NCBI GenBank assembly: GCA_016297855.1
Contig: JAEDFW010000076.1
Span: 1 to 8,043, forward strand
DNA length: 8,043 nt
Reading direction: 5' to 3'
From: Oscillospiraceae bacterium
Lineage (GTDB): Bacteria > Bacillota > Clostridia > Oscillospirales > Oscillospiraceae
The translations under genes and the position numbers were made by a program. The notes under the pieces are model-generated. The model did no database searches. It saw nothing but the letters and a program-made list of their open reading frames with translations, and was not told the DNA's origin. Below, one piece after another: positions 1 to 6,814 of the stretch. Numbering within the stretch: position 1 is the stretch's first letter; each line of letters starts with the position of its first letter.

Positions 1-1
1 T

Positions 2-46
2 GTGGTATACTACGCAGGAATGCTGCATATGGAGTGCGAAGAATGA
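2..46 (+). CDS. C-terminal tail of an unidentified upstream gene (partial)
   Basis: An open frame enters from the left edge and ends at the TGA at 44-46. The visible tail reads VVYYAGMLHMECEE. Its stop overlaps the ATG of the following ABC transporter gene as ATGA, the same junction used between the two ABC genes, which supports a real translationally coupled upstream gene. Fourteen residues are too few to identify the family. Pairs of this ABC exporter type in Firmicutes are often preceded by a MarR- or GntR-type regulator, but nothing visible here proves that. Confidence 0.45.
   Translation: MVYYAGMLHMECEE
31..34 (+). promoter_or_regulatory. Ribosome binding site of the first ABC gene
   Basis: GGAG lies 8 nt before the ATG at 43. 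It favours that ATG over the in-frame GTG at 34, which overlaps the SD itself. Confidence 0.7.
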
Positions 47-1767
47 AAAAGCTGATGATCTATCTGAAAGAATACTGGCTGCAAAGTGTGCTGGGGCCGC
101 TGTTCAAGCTGTTTGAGGCGCTTCTGGAATTGCTGGTGCCGCTCATCATGGCGGATATCATCGATACGGGTGTGGCGCGCGCAGACACGGCGTATATTCT
201 TCGCTGGTCGCTGGTGTTGGTGGCGCTGGGTGCAGCGGGATTCGTCTGCTCGGTCACGGCGCAGTATTTCGCCGCCAGAGCCGCCACGGGCGCGACTGCA
301 CGGCTGCGGCATACGCTCTTTGCACACATCCAGAGCCTCAGCTACGCCGAGCTTGACACACTTGGTACTGCGACGCTGCTGACGCGCATGACAAGCGATA
401 TGAATCAGGTGCAGACGGGTCTCAACCTTGCGCTGCGGCTTCTGCTGCGGTCTCCTTTTGTGGTGTTCGGCGCGATGGTGATGGCCTTTACGGTTGACAC
501 AACCGCCGCGCTGGTATTTGTGGTGGCGATTCCGATCCTCTTTGCGGTCGTGTTTGCAATTCTGCTGACCTGCACGCCGCTGTATAAAAAAGTGCAAGGC
601 GGGCTTGACGGCGTCCTTGGTGCGACGCGGGAGAATCTGGAAGGCGCGCGCGTCATCCGTGCATTTACAATGGAGCAGCGCGAGCAGGCGGCGTTCTGCA
701 AAAAAAACGCGGCGCTCGAGCATATGCAGCGCTTCGTCGGGCGCATCTCGGCGCTTTTGAACCCCGTGACGTATGTCATCATCAATCTGGCCATCGTGGC
801 GATTTTGCGCACTGGCGCGATGCAGGTAGCCTCCGGCGCGCTGACGCAGGGCGAGGTGATTGCGCTCTACAACTATATGTCGCAGATTCTTGTCGAACTG
901 GTTAAGATGGCGAATCTCATTCTTACCATAACAAAATCGCTCGCCAGCGCCAAACGCATCTCTCAGGTGCTGGACGTGAAAACCGCGATGGCAGACGGCG
1001 AAGGGCTTCCAGCGCTGAAGGGTGCGAGCGCGGTGCAGTTTCAGGATGTGTCGTTCCGCTATCCCGGCGCGTCAGGCGACGCGTTGCGGCACATCAGCTT
1101 TACGCTGGAAGAAGGAAAAACACTCGGCGTGATTGGCGGCACCGGCTCCGGAAAAAGCACGTTGGCAGGCCTTGTCGCGCGCTGCTATGATGCCACAGGC
1201 GGCACTGTAAAGGTGTTCGGCGCGGATGTCCGTGCGTGCGGCATGGAGGAACTCCGGAAAACCATTGGCTTTGTGCCGCAGAAGGCCCAGCTGTTTGCCG
1301 GTAGCATCCGGCAGAACCTTCTTTGGGGTGATCCCGGCGCATCAGATGCGTCGATCGGCGAGGCGCTCGACGCCGCACAGGCCAGCGAGATCGTGGCAGG
1401 CAAGCCCGGCGGGCTTTCGTATATGCTCGAAGCCGGCGGACGGAACCTGTCCGGCGGCCAGCGCCAGCGGCTCACCATTGCGCGCGCATTGGTCCGCCGG
1501 CCGAAGATACTGATTCTTGATGACAGCGCATCGGCGCTGGATTTTGCCACCGACGCTGCGCTGCGAAAATCGCTGCGCACGCTGCCGTATCACCCGGCGG
1601 TGATCGTTATTTCGCAGCGTATCAGCTCGGTGCGCTGTGCCGATGAGATCCTGGTGCTCGACGACGGCAGCGCAGTGGGGCTTGGAACGCATGAAGCGCT
1701 TCTGCAGACGTGCGCGGTTTACCGGGAGATCGACCAGTCGCAGAACAGAAAGGAGCCGAACGCATGA
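43..1767 (+). CDS. ABC exporter half-transporter, degenerate-site subunit (ATP-binding/permease)
   Basis: 574 residues with the fused type IV exporter layout: six membrane segments in about residues 16-295 (roughly 16-40, 52-76, 132-151, 154-177, 240-256, 270-295), then a nucleotide-binding domain from about 325. Visible motifs are Walker A GGTGSGKST at 365-373, Q-loop FVPQKAQLF, signature LSGGQ at 469-473 and Walker B ILILD ending at Asp493. The catalytic Glu position after Walker B is Asp494, and the switch histidine is Gln525 (ISQRISS instead of AHRLS). These two losses are typical of the degenerate subunit in heterodimeric exporters such as BmrC/BmrD, LmrCD and TM287/288. The partner is the next gene, reached by an ATGA overlap. 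Expected role: membrane export of drugs, lipids or peptides; the substrate cannot be told from sequence. Confidence 0.93.
   Translation: MKKLMIYLKEYWLQSVLGPLFKLFEALLELLVPLIMADIIDTGVARADTAYILRWSLVLVALGAAGFVCSVTAQYFAARAATGATARLRHTLFAHIQSLSYAELDTLGTATLLTRMTSDMNQVQTGLNLALRLLLRSPFVVFGAMVMAFTVDTTAALVFVVAIPILFAVVFAILLTCTPLYKKVQGGLDGVLGATRENLEGARVIRAFTMEQREQAAFCKKNAALEHMQRFVGRISALLNPVTYVIINLAIVAILRTGAMQVASGALTQGEVIALYNYMSQILVELVKMANLILTITKSLASAKRISQVLDVKTAMADGEGLPALKGASAVQFQDVSFRYPGASGDALRHISFTLEEGKTLGVIGGTGSGKSTLAGLVARCYDATGGTVKVFGADVRACGMEELRKTIGFVPQKAQLFAGSIRQNLLWGDPGASDASIGEALDAAQASEIVAGKPGGLSYMLEAGGRNLSGGQRQRLTIARALVRRPKILILDDSASALDFATDAALRKSLRTLPYHPAVIVISQRISSVRCADEILVLDDGSAVGLGTHEALLQTCAVYREIDQSQNRKEPNA
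1751..1755 (+). promoter_or_regulatory. Ribosome binding site of the second ABC gene
   Basis: AGGAG lies 8 nt before the ATG at 1764, inside the end of the preceding gene. It fixes the start at 1764 rather than at the in-frame ATG at 1710, which would add 18 residues lying inside the upstream coding region. Confidence 0.75.
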
Positions 1768-3521
1768 AGCAGGGGGCATCAAAAACGCTGCGGCGGGTAT
1801 TGCGGCTGCTGCGGCCATATTGGCTGTGCGTGACGTTCTCAGTTCTGCTGTCGGCGGTATTTGTCGCGTGCTCATTGTATGTTCCAATTCTTGTGGGCGA
1901 TGCAATCGACAATATCGTTGCGCCCGGTCAGGTGGATTTTACGGCGGTGGCTGCCTGTGGAGTCAAGATTGCTGCCGTAGCGGCGGCAGCCGCTGTGTGT
2001 CAGTGGGTGATGCAGGCGCTGAATAACCGTGTGAGCTTCTCCGTCACGCGCAGCATGCGTGAGCAGGCATTCGCGCATGTGCAGAAGCTTCCGCTGTCCT
2101 ATCTCGACACGCATCCGTCGGGTGAGCTGGTCAGCCGCATGATCTCCGACGTTGAGCAGTTTGCCGACGGCCTTCTCATGGGTTTTACGCAGCTGTTTAC
2201 CGGCGTGCTCAGCGTTGTCGGTACGCTGGGTTTCATGCTGTGGCTTGATTGGCGTATTGCGCTTGTGGTCGTGGTGCTCACGCCGGCCTCCCTGTTAGCG
2301 GCCAAATTCATCGCCGGCAGAACCTACAGCATGTTCCGCCTGCAGTCGCAGACGCGCGGCGAGCAGACGGCGTTTCTCGGCGAAATGGTCGCCGGGCAGA
2401 AGCTTGTGCGCATATTCTCGCACGAAGAACAGACGCTCAAACAGTTTGATGCGATCAACGACCGGCTGGAGCACGCGTCTCTGCGCGCAACATTCTTTTC
2501 TTCTCTGGTCAATCCCACCACACGCCTTCTTACAAACGTGGTCTACGCCTGTGTGGGCCTGACGGGCGCGATGGCGGCGGTGCAGGGCGCCATCAGCGTG
2601 GGCGCGCTGTCGTGCTTTTTGAGCTACGCCAATCAGTATGCCAAGCCGTTCAACGAAATCTCCGGCGTCGTGACGGAGCTTCAGAATGCACTGGCCTGCG
2701 CCGGGCGCGTGTTTGAGCTGATCGACGCGCCGGCGCAGCCGGCGGATACTGCGAAGCAGCTGCCGAAGCCGGACGGTACGGTGGCGCTGGAGCACGTCAG
2801 CTTCCGCTATACGCCCGACCGGCCGCTGATTGAGGAGTTCAATCTGCAGGTGAAGCCCGGTCAGCGTATCGCGATTGTCGGCCCCACGGGCTGTGGCAAG
2901 ACCACGCTCATCAATCTGCTCATGCGCTTTTACGATGTGGACAGCGGTTGTATTTCGGTTTCCGGAATCGATGTGCGCGATGTGACGCGCGCGAGCCTGC
3001 GCCGCAGCTTCGGCATGGTGCTACAGGATACCTGGCTCAAGACCGGTACGGTGCGCGAAAATATCTGCATGGGAAAGCCCGATGCGACGGACGAAGAAAT
3101 GATCGCAGCGGCCAAAGCCGCACACGCGCACAGCTTTATCATGAAGCTTCCGCAGGGCTACGATACCATGCTTACCCCGGATGGCAGCCTTTCGCAGGGG
3201 CAGCGGCAGCTGCTGTGCATCACGCGCGTGATGCTGTGCCTGCCGCCGATGCTGATTTTGGACGAGGCCACGTCGTCCATCGACACCAGAACCGAGCTGC
3301 GTATCCAGCAGGCGTTTGACCAGCTCATGCAGGGCAGGACAAGCTTTATTGTCGCGCACCGGCTCTCCACCATCCGTGAAGCCGACGTGATTCTGGTCAT
3401 GCGCGACGGGCATATTGTCGAGCAGGGCACACACAAAGCCCTTCTGGCGCAGAACGGCTTTTATGCAGCGCTCTATAACAGCCAGTTTGCGCAGGAGCTT
3501 GCATTTCCCGACGGTGGATGA
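1764..3521 (+). CDS. ABC exporter half-transporter, catalytic-site subunit (ATP-binding/permease)
   Basis: 585 residues: an N-terminal six-helix membrane domain (first segments about 20-45 and 58-84) followed by a nucleotide-binding domain from about 345. Walker A is GPTGCGKTT at 373-381 with Lys379. Walker B is MLILDE with Asp500 and the intact catalytic Glu501, and the switch is AHRLST with His532. The signature is LSQGQ at 476-480 instead of LSGGQ. In a head-to-tail dimer, this subunit's Walker A/B, Glu and His face the canonical LSGGQ of the upstream subunit, making the active site. Its altered LSQGQ faces the degenerate Walker B/Gln of the partner. The match between the two sets of changes is strong evidence that the two proteins form one heterodimeric exporter. 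Start chosen from the AGGAG and the ATGA overlap. Substrate unknown. Confidence 0.94.
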   Translation: MKQGASKTLRRVLRLLRPYWLCVTFSVLLSAVFVACSLYVPILVGDAIDNIVAPGQVDFTAVAACGVKIAAVAAAAAVCQWVMQALNNRVSFSVTRSMREQAFAHVQKLPLSYLDTHPSGELVSRMISDVEQFADGLLMGFTQLFTGVLSVVGTLGFMLWLDWRIALVVVVLTPASLLAAKFIAGRTYSMFRLQSQTRGEQTAFLGEMVAGQKLVRIFSHEEQTLKQFDAINDRLEHASLRATFFSSLVNPTTRLLTNVVYACVGLTGAMAAVQGAISVGALSCFLSYANQYAKPFNEISGVVTELQNALACAGRVFELIDAPAQPADTAKQLPKPDGTVALEHVSFRYTPDRPLIEEFNLQVKPGQRIAIVGPTGCGKTTLINLLMRFYDVDSGCISVSGIDVRDVTRASLRRSFGMVLQDTWLKTGTVRENICMGKPDATDEEMIAAAKAAHAHSFIMKLPQGYDTMLTPDGSLSQGQRQLLCITRVMLCLPPMLILDEATSSIDTRTELRIQQAFDQLMQGRTSFIVAHRLSTIREADVILVMRDGHIVEQGTHKALLAQNGFYAALYNSQFAQELAFPDGG

Positions 3522-3544
3522 TAAGATACAGATATCCGAATGAT

Positions 3545-3552
3545 AGGGGTGA
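3545..3552 (+). promoter_or_regulatory. Probable ribosome binding site selecting a TTG start
   Basis: AGGGGTGA lies 5 nt before the TTG at 3558. The alternative ATG at 3540 has no recognisable SD (ACAGATATCCGA precedes it), so the TTG is preferred. The choice changes only six residues. Confidence 0.5.
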
Positions 3553-3557
3553 ACCTG

Positions 3558-4664
3558 TTGCAAAAGCACATTACGCGCATCGTGCTCACGGGTGGTCCTG
3601 CCGCCGGCAAGACCACGCTCATCAGCCGCATTCTGAAGGAGTTCCAGCAGACAGACGGCTGGAAGGTCATTACCATTCCCGAGACGGCGACCGAGATGAT
3701 CTCCGGCTTCGGCATCAAGCCTTTCGGAAACTGCGTGTCCATGCTGGAGTTCCAGTATTTTGTTACGGCCGATCAGCTGCATAAGGAGCGTCTGGCGCTG
3801 AAGGCGGCCGAGATGGTGCCCGAGCCCAACGTGCTCGTGGTCTACGACCGGGCACTGTTTGACGATAAGGCGTATATCACGGACGAAGAGTTTGACGAGG
3901 TGCTGCGCCATTTCGGCACCACGCCCGAACAGGTCATGGCGGGCTACGACGCGGTTTTGCATCTGGTCTCATGCGCCAACGGCGCGGAATTTGCCTACAA
4001 CTTCGGCAACGAGGCGCGCTACGAGCCGATCGAGGTCGCACGGGAAAAGGACAACAGTATCCTGCGCGCGTGGCGGCCGCACCCAAATCTGCATGTGATC
4101 GATAACTCCGTCGACTTTGAAGATAAGATCGACCGCGCCATCCGTGCCATCTATGAGATCATTGGCCAGAAAAAGCCCGAGCAGAGCTGGCACAAGTATC
4201 TCATCGCCATGCCGGATCTTGCTGCGCTGGAGCGGGAGTATCAGATCGAGGGCGTGGACATGATGCAGACCTATCTGCAGCAGACGAATCCGCAGGTCAC
4301 CCGCCGTATCCGCCAGCAGAAAAACGGCGGAGAGTATCTGTATTTTTACACGGAGAAGCGTGTGACGGATTCCGGCCAGTGGGAGACGGAAAAACCCATC
4401 TCAGAAAAGCAGTATATCCAGTACCTGATGGAGGGCGATACCAGCCTGCACGCTGTACATAAGACCAAATATCGCTTTGCATATGACGGTACGCCGTTTG
4501 AAATAGACGTCTATCCCTTCTGCGCCGAGCGGGCCGTGATGCGCGCGGCGCTGCCAGTGGGACAAAATACGCTCGCTGTGCCGCCGCAGATCGAGATTTT
4601 GCGCGAGGTGACGGGCGATCCGGCTTTCAAGAACCGCCAGTTGGCCAGACACCAGACGCTTTGA
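3558..4664 (+). CDS. Ttd14-like protein: AAA_28-type P-loop ATP/GTP-binding domain fused to a CYTH-like domain
   Basis: 368 residues from the TTG (374 from the ATG at 3540). The N-terminal half is a NadR/AAA_28-type P-loop domain: strand IVLT, then GGPAAGKTT starting at residue 12 with Lys18, and a VVYDRALFDDKAY segment with Asp97-Arg98, as in kinase-like members of this family. The C-terminal half from about residue 209 resembles a CYTH (triphosphate tunnel) fold. It starts at KYLIAMPDL and includes the stretches VTRRIRQQ, YLYFYTEKR, HAVHKTKYRF and FEIDVYPF, with the alternating Arg/Lys/Glu strands expected of the fold. The same order of domains occurs in Drosophila Ttd14 and its bacterial relatives. 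The usual ExExK opening of the CYTH domain appears as QSWHK (209-213), so triphosphatase chemistry is doubtful. The gene lies 36 nt after the ABC pair and 33 nt before the lipoate cluster; a link to either is unproven. The biological role is unknown. Confidence 0.8.
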   Translation: MQKHITRIVLTGGPAAGKTTLISRILKEFQQTDGWKVITIPETATEMISGFGIKPFGNCVSMLEFQYFVTADQLHKERLALKAAEMVPEPNVLVVYDRALFDDKAYITDEEFDEVLRHFGTTPEQVMAGYDAVLHLVSCANGAEFAYNFGNEARYEPIEVAREKDNSILRAWRPHPNLHVIDNSVDFEDKIDRAIRAIYEIIGQKKPEQSWHKYLIAMPDLAALEREYQIEGVDMMQTYLQQTNPQVTRRIRQQKNGGEYLYFYTEKRVTDSGQWETEKPISEKQYIQYLMEGDTSLHAVHKTKYRFAYDGTPFEIDVYPFCAERAVMRAALPVGQNTLAVPPQIEILREVTGDPAFKNRQLARHQTL

Positions 4665-4686
4665 GCGCGGCCGGAAGAATAAGATT

Positions 4687-4690
4687 GGAG
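4687..4690 (+). promoter_or_regulatory. Ribosome binding site for a GTG start
   Basis: GGAG lies 7 nt before the GTG at 4698. The encoded N-terminus (fMet-ITFDNRSHDPYYNLAFEEY) starts exactly where lipoate ligases start, which confirms the choice. Confidence 0.75.
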
Positions 4691-4697
4691 CTTTCAG

Positions 4698-5645
4698 GTG
4701 ATTACTTTTGACAACCGCTCCCATGACCCGTATTATAATCTGGCATTTGAGGAGTATGTTTTTGAGCAGTTTCCGAATGATGAGATCTTCCTGCTCTGGC
4801 AGAATTCGCCCTGCGTCGTGGTGGGAAGCCACCAGAACATCTGCCGCGAAGTGCATATGCCTTCTTTGCGCCGTCTGCACATTCCCGTTGTGCGGCGCAG
4901 CAGCGGCGGCGGAACGGTCTACCACGATCTGGGCAATGTGAATTACACCTACATCACCGCGTCGGACGGCATGGTCGATTACGAGCGGTGCATGCAGCCC
5001 GTGATCGAGGCGCTCAATGCCATCGGCGTTCCGGCCGGAAAAAACCGCACCTGCGATATCGCCATCGGGCAGCAGAAAATATCCGGCAGCGCACAGCGAA
5101 TGTCGAAGGGACGGGTGCTGCACCACGGGACGCTGCTGTTCCAGTCGGATCTTGCCGTGCTCGACAGGATCACGACGCACCATAAAAACGACTGTTTCCA
5201 GACGAAGGGCACGCTGTCGGATATCTGCAGCGTCACCAATATCTGTGAGCACATGAACCGGTCTATGACGGTCGCGGAGTTTCAGCAGCGTCTGCTGGAC
5301 GCGATGCTGCCGCCGGGCAGCGCGTATCTGGAGCTGACGGCGCAGCAGCGAGCCGAGGTCTGCCGACTGCGCGATGAAAAATATCACAGCTGGCAGTGGA
5401 CATGGGGCATGACGCCCGCGTTCGTATATGAAAAAAGCGGCCAGTATGCAGGAATGCCCATCTGCGTGCGCTACCGCGCCAAAAAAGGGATCGTCTCCGA
5501 TGCACAGATCGAATGCGCCGGTATTGACGCCGGGCAGGCTGCAGCGGCGCTCAATGGCACCCGACTCGACCCGGACGGCTTTTATGCCATCTGCTGCGCG
5601 CTATCACCCGACCGGGCGGACGAGCTTATGGACTGCCTGATGTGA
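4698..5645 (+). CDS. Lipoate-protein ligase family protein, divergent copy A
   Basis: 315 residues, close to the full length of LplA-type ligases with the C-terminal accessory domain. The opening DPYYNLAFEEYVF is the family's first helix. The lipoate/adenylate loop RRSSGGGTVYHDLGNVN (from residue 66) is canonical. The conserved lysine is Lys127 in QQKISGSAQ, followed by LHHGTLLF. The loop before the lysine, GRNDL in standard ligases, is RTCDI here, placing Cys119 at the Asn position. The C-terminal domain (WQWTWGMTPAF) is recognisable but lacks the usual GDFF, having ECAGID instead. Members attach lipoate or octanoate to the lysine of lipoyl domains through an acyl-AMP; some relatives (LipM, LipL) are instead cysteine-dependent acyltransferases. 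This copy could be either; ligase is more likely because the GGG and Lys motifs are kept. It begins the lipoate cluster; its probable partner is the lipoyl domain 61 nt downstream. Confidence 0.88.
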   Translation: MITFDNRSHDPYYNLAFEEYVFEQFPNDEIFLLWQNSPCVVVGSHQNICREVHMPSLRRLHIPVVRRSSGGGTVYHDLGNVNYTYITASDGMVDYERCMQPVIEALNAIGVPAGKNRTCDIAIGQQKISGSAQRMSKGRVLHHGTLLFQSDLAVLDRITTHHKNDCFQTKGTLSDICSVTNICEHMNRSMTVAEFQQRLLDAMLPPGSAYLELTAQQRAEVCRLRDEKYHSWQWTWGMTPAFVYEKSGQYAGMPICVRYRAKKGIVSDAQIECAGIDAGQAAAALNGTRLDPDGFYAICCALSPDRADELMDCLM

Positions 5646-5691
5646 CGGGGCGCGTGCAAAAATGAGGAAGAATCGCCGGTAAGCCGGCTGG

Positions 5692-5697
5692 AAGGAG
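5692..5697 (+). promoter_or_regulatory. Ribosome binding site of the lipoyl-domain gene
   Basis: AAGGAG lies 9 nt before the ATG at 5707 and is the strongest SD in the lipoate cluster. It fits high expression of a small carrier protein (inference). Confidence 0.7.
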
Positions 5698-5706
5698 AAC
5701 AATACC

Positions 5707-5946
5707 ATGGAAAAAAAGATTACAATGCCGAAGCTGCGGCCGGAGATGCGCTCCGGTGTGCTGTGCGCATGGCTGAAAGAAGAGGGCGAGACGGTGACTG
5801 CCGGGGAGCCGCTGTTTGAAATTGAGACCGACAAGGTTGTGAACCAGATCGAGGCGACTGAAAGCGGCGTGCTGAAGAAGCAGCTGTTTGAAGAGGGCGA
5901 CACCGTGGACGTTGAAACGGCGGTGGCTGTGCTCGAGATGAAGTGA
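5707..5946 (+). CDS. Free-standing lipoyl domain protein (E2-type lipoyl carrier)
   Basis: 79 residues consisting of a single complete lipoyl domain and nothing else. It opens with ITMPKLRPEM, continues with a strand and the EGETVTAGEPLFEIETDKV turn, and closes with SGVLKKQLFEEGDTV and AVAVLEMK. Lys43 in the ETDKVV turn is the expected lipoylation site. This is the sequence style of the N-terminal domain of 2-oxoacid or acetoin dehydrogenase E2 subunits; the biotin motif (MKM) is absent. E2 proteins normally continue through a linker, a subunit-binding domain and a catalytic domain of several hundred residues. Here a TGA follows directly, the next gene starts 7 nt later, and no E2 remnant is seen in any frame. 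GcvH is longer (about 125 residues) and differs in sequence. The neighbours supply sulfur insertion and attachment, so it is likely their substrate. Whether it serves as an assembly carrier, the working cofactor of an unknown enzyme or a split E2 part cannot be decided here. Confidence 0.9.
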   Translation: MEKKITMPKLRPEMRSGVLCAWLKEEGETVTAGEPLFEIETDKVVNQIEATESGVLKKQLFEEGDTVDVETAVAVLEMK

Positions 5947-5953
5947 GGCGGCC

Positions 5954-6814
5954 ATGGAGAGAAAACCGGAATGGCTGAAGGTGCGCTACAATCAGGACGC
6001 TGTCAATGAGGTGGCTGAGCTGATGCGCGATCTGAAGCTCAACACTGTCTGCAAGGAGGCAAACTGCCCGAATCTCGGCGAGTGCTACCGCAAGCATACG
6101 GCCACATTCATGATTCTCGGCAGCGCCTGCACCCGCAACTGCCGGTTCTGCAACGTCACGACCGGCCATCCGCTGCCGCCCGACCCGGACGAACCGAGAC
6201 ATGTGGCAGAAGCGGCCAAAAAGCTGGGGCTTCGTCATGTGGTTCTGACATGCCCGACGCGCGACGATCTGCCCGACGGCGGCGCGGAGCAGTTTGCAAA
6301 CACGGTTCGTGCGATCCGTGAGCTTTGCCCCGGCACGACTGTCGAGACGCTCATTTCCGATATGCAGGGCGATACCGCCGCGCTGGACGTGGTGCTTGCC
6401 GCACAGCCCGACGTACTCAACCACAATGTTGAGACAGTCAAGGAACTGCAGCAGGCAGTGCGCTCGAAGGCAACGTATGACCGGTCGCTGTTCGTGCTGC
6501 GCTACTGCAAGGAAAAAGATCCCACGATCCTGACCAAAACCGGCTTCATGGTCGGTCTCGGTGAGACAGACGAACAGATCGCCGCTCTGATGGACGACGT
6601 GCTTGACACCGGCTGCGACATTCTGACCATCGGCCAGTATCTGCAGCCGAGCCCGAAGCACTATCCGCTTGCCCGCTACGCCACACCCGAGGATTTTGCA
6701 CGCTATAAGCAGATGGCGCTTGACAAGGGCTTCCACCATGTTGCGTCCGCGCCGCTGGCACGCAGCTCGTACCGTGCGTGGGAGGCGCTGGAGGACGTGC
6801 ATGATCTATATTGA
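5954..6814 (+). CDS. lipA: Lipoyl synthase (radical SAM, two 4Fe-4S clusters)
   Basis: 286 residues, normal for the family. It inserts two sulfur atoms at C6 and C8 of an octanoyl group already attached to a lipoyl-domain lysine. The auxiliary cluster motif CX4CX5C is Cys33, Cys38, Cys44 (CKEANCPNLGEC). The radical SAM motif CX3CX2C is Cys59, Cys63, Cys66 (CTRNCRFC). RSSY at 270-273 carries the conserved serine region that ligates the auxiliary cluster. Also present are RDDLPDGGA, NHNVET and KTGFMVGLGET. One variation is that the usual TSVDRDDL is TCPTRDDL, adding an extra cysteine. The gene begins 7 nt after the lipoyl-domain gene (GAGG at 5945-5948 is a weak SD) and overlaps the next gene by 14 nt, so the three are very likely co-translated. 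No LipB is present, so octanoyl loading probably relies on one of the adjacent ligases or on exogenous lipoate and octanoate. Confidence 0.97.
   Translation: MERKPEWLKVRYNQDAVNEVAELMRDLKLNTVCKEANCPNLGECYRKHTATFMILGSACTRNCRFCNVTTGHPLPPDPDEPRHVAEAAKKLGLRHVVLTCPTRDDLPDGGAEQFANTVRAIRELCPGTTVETLISDMQGDTAALDVVLAAQPDVLNHNVETVKELQQAVRSKATYDRSLFVLRYCKEKDPTILTKTGFMVGLGETDEQIAALMDDVLDTGCDILTIGQYLQPSPKHYPLARYATPEDFARYKQMALDKGFHHVASAPLARSSYRAWEALEDVHDLY
6790..6794 (+). promoter_or_regulatory. Ribosome binding site of the second ligase, inside lipA
   Basis: GGAGG lies 6 nt before the ATG at 6801. It places the start inside the end of lipA and rules out the longer in-frame extension from 6669, whose extra 44 residues are Arg-rich out-of-frame lipA sequence. 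Confidence 0.8.

Noticed and set aside
3021..3962. Long minus-strand open frame of 313 codons
   Set aside because: It lies opposite the second ABC gene and the Ttd14-like gene, both with clear motifs, spans their boundary, and is His/Arg/Gln-rich as antisense shadows are.
4401..5387. Long minus-strand open frame of 328 codons
   Set aside because: Antisense to the Ttd14-like gene end and ligase copy A; composition is shadow-like (Arg, His, Gln) and no family is recognisable.
5675..5688. Hairpin GCCGG-TAAG-CCGGC before the lipoyl-domain gene as a terminator or attenuator
   Set aside because: Only 5 bp with no T tract, and it sits directly before the SD; it may affect translation slightly but cannot be supported as a terminator.
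5707..5946. Biotin carboxyl carrier protein or GcvH
   Set aside because: The turn around the target lysine is ETDKVV, not the biotin MKM motif, and the protein is shorter than and unlike GcvH.
6669..6800. N-terminal extension of ligase copy B
   Set aside because: The 44 extra residues are lipA sequence read out of frame; family alignment and the GGAGG at 6790 support the ATG at 6801.
5720..6802. Long minus-strand open frame of 360 codons
   Set aside because: Antisense to the lipoyl-domain gene and lipA, whose motifs are unambiguous; low-complexity Arg/Gln/Ser tail and no domain seen.
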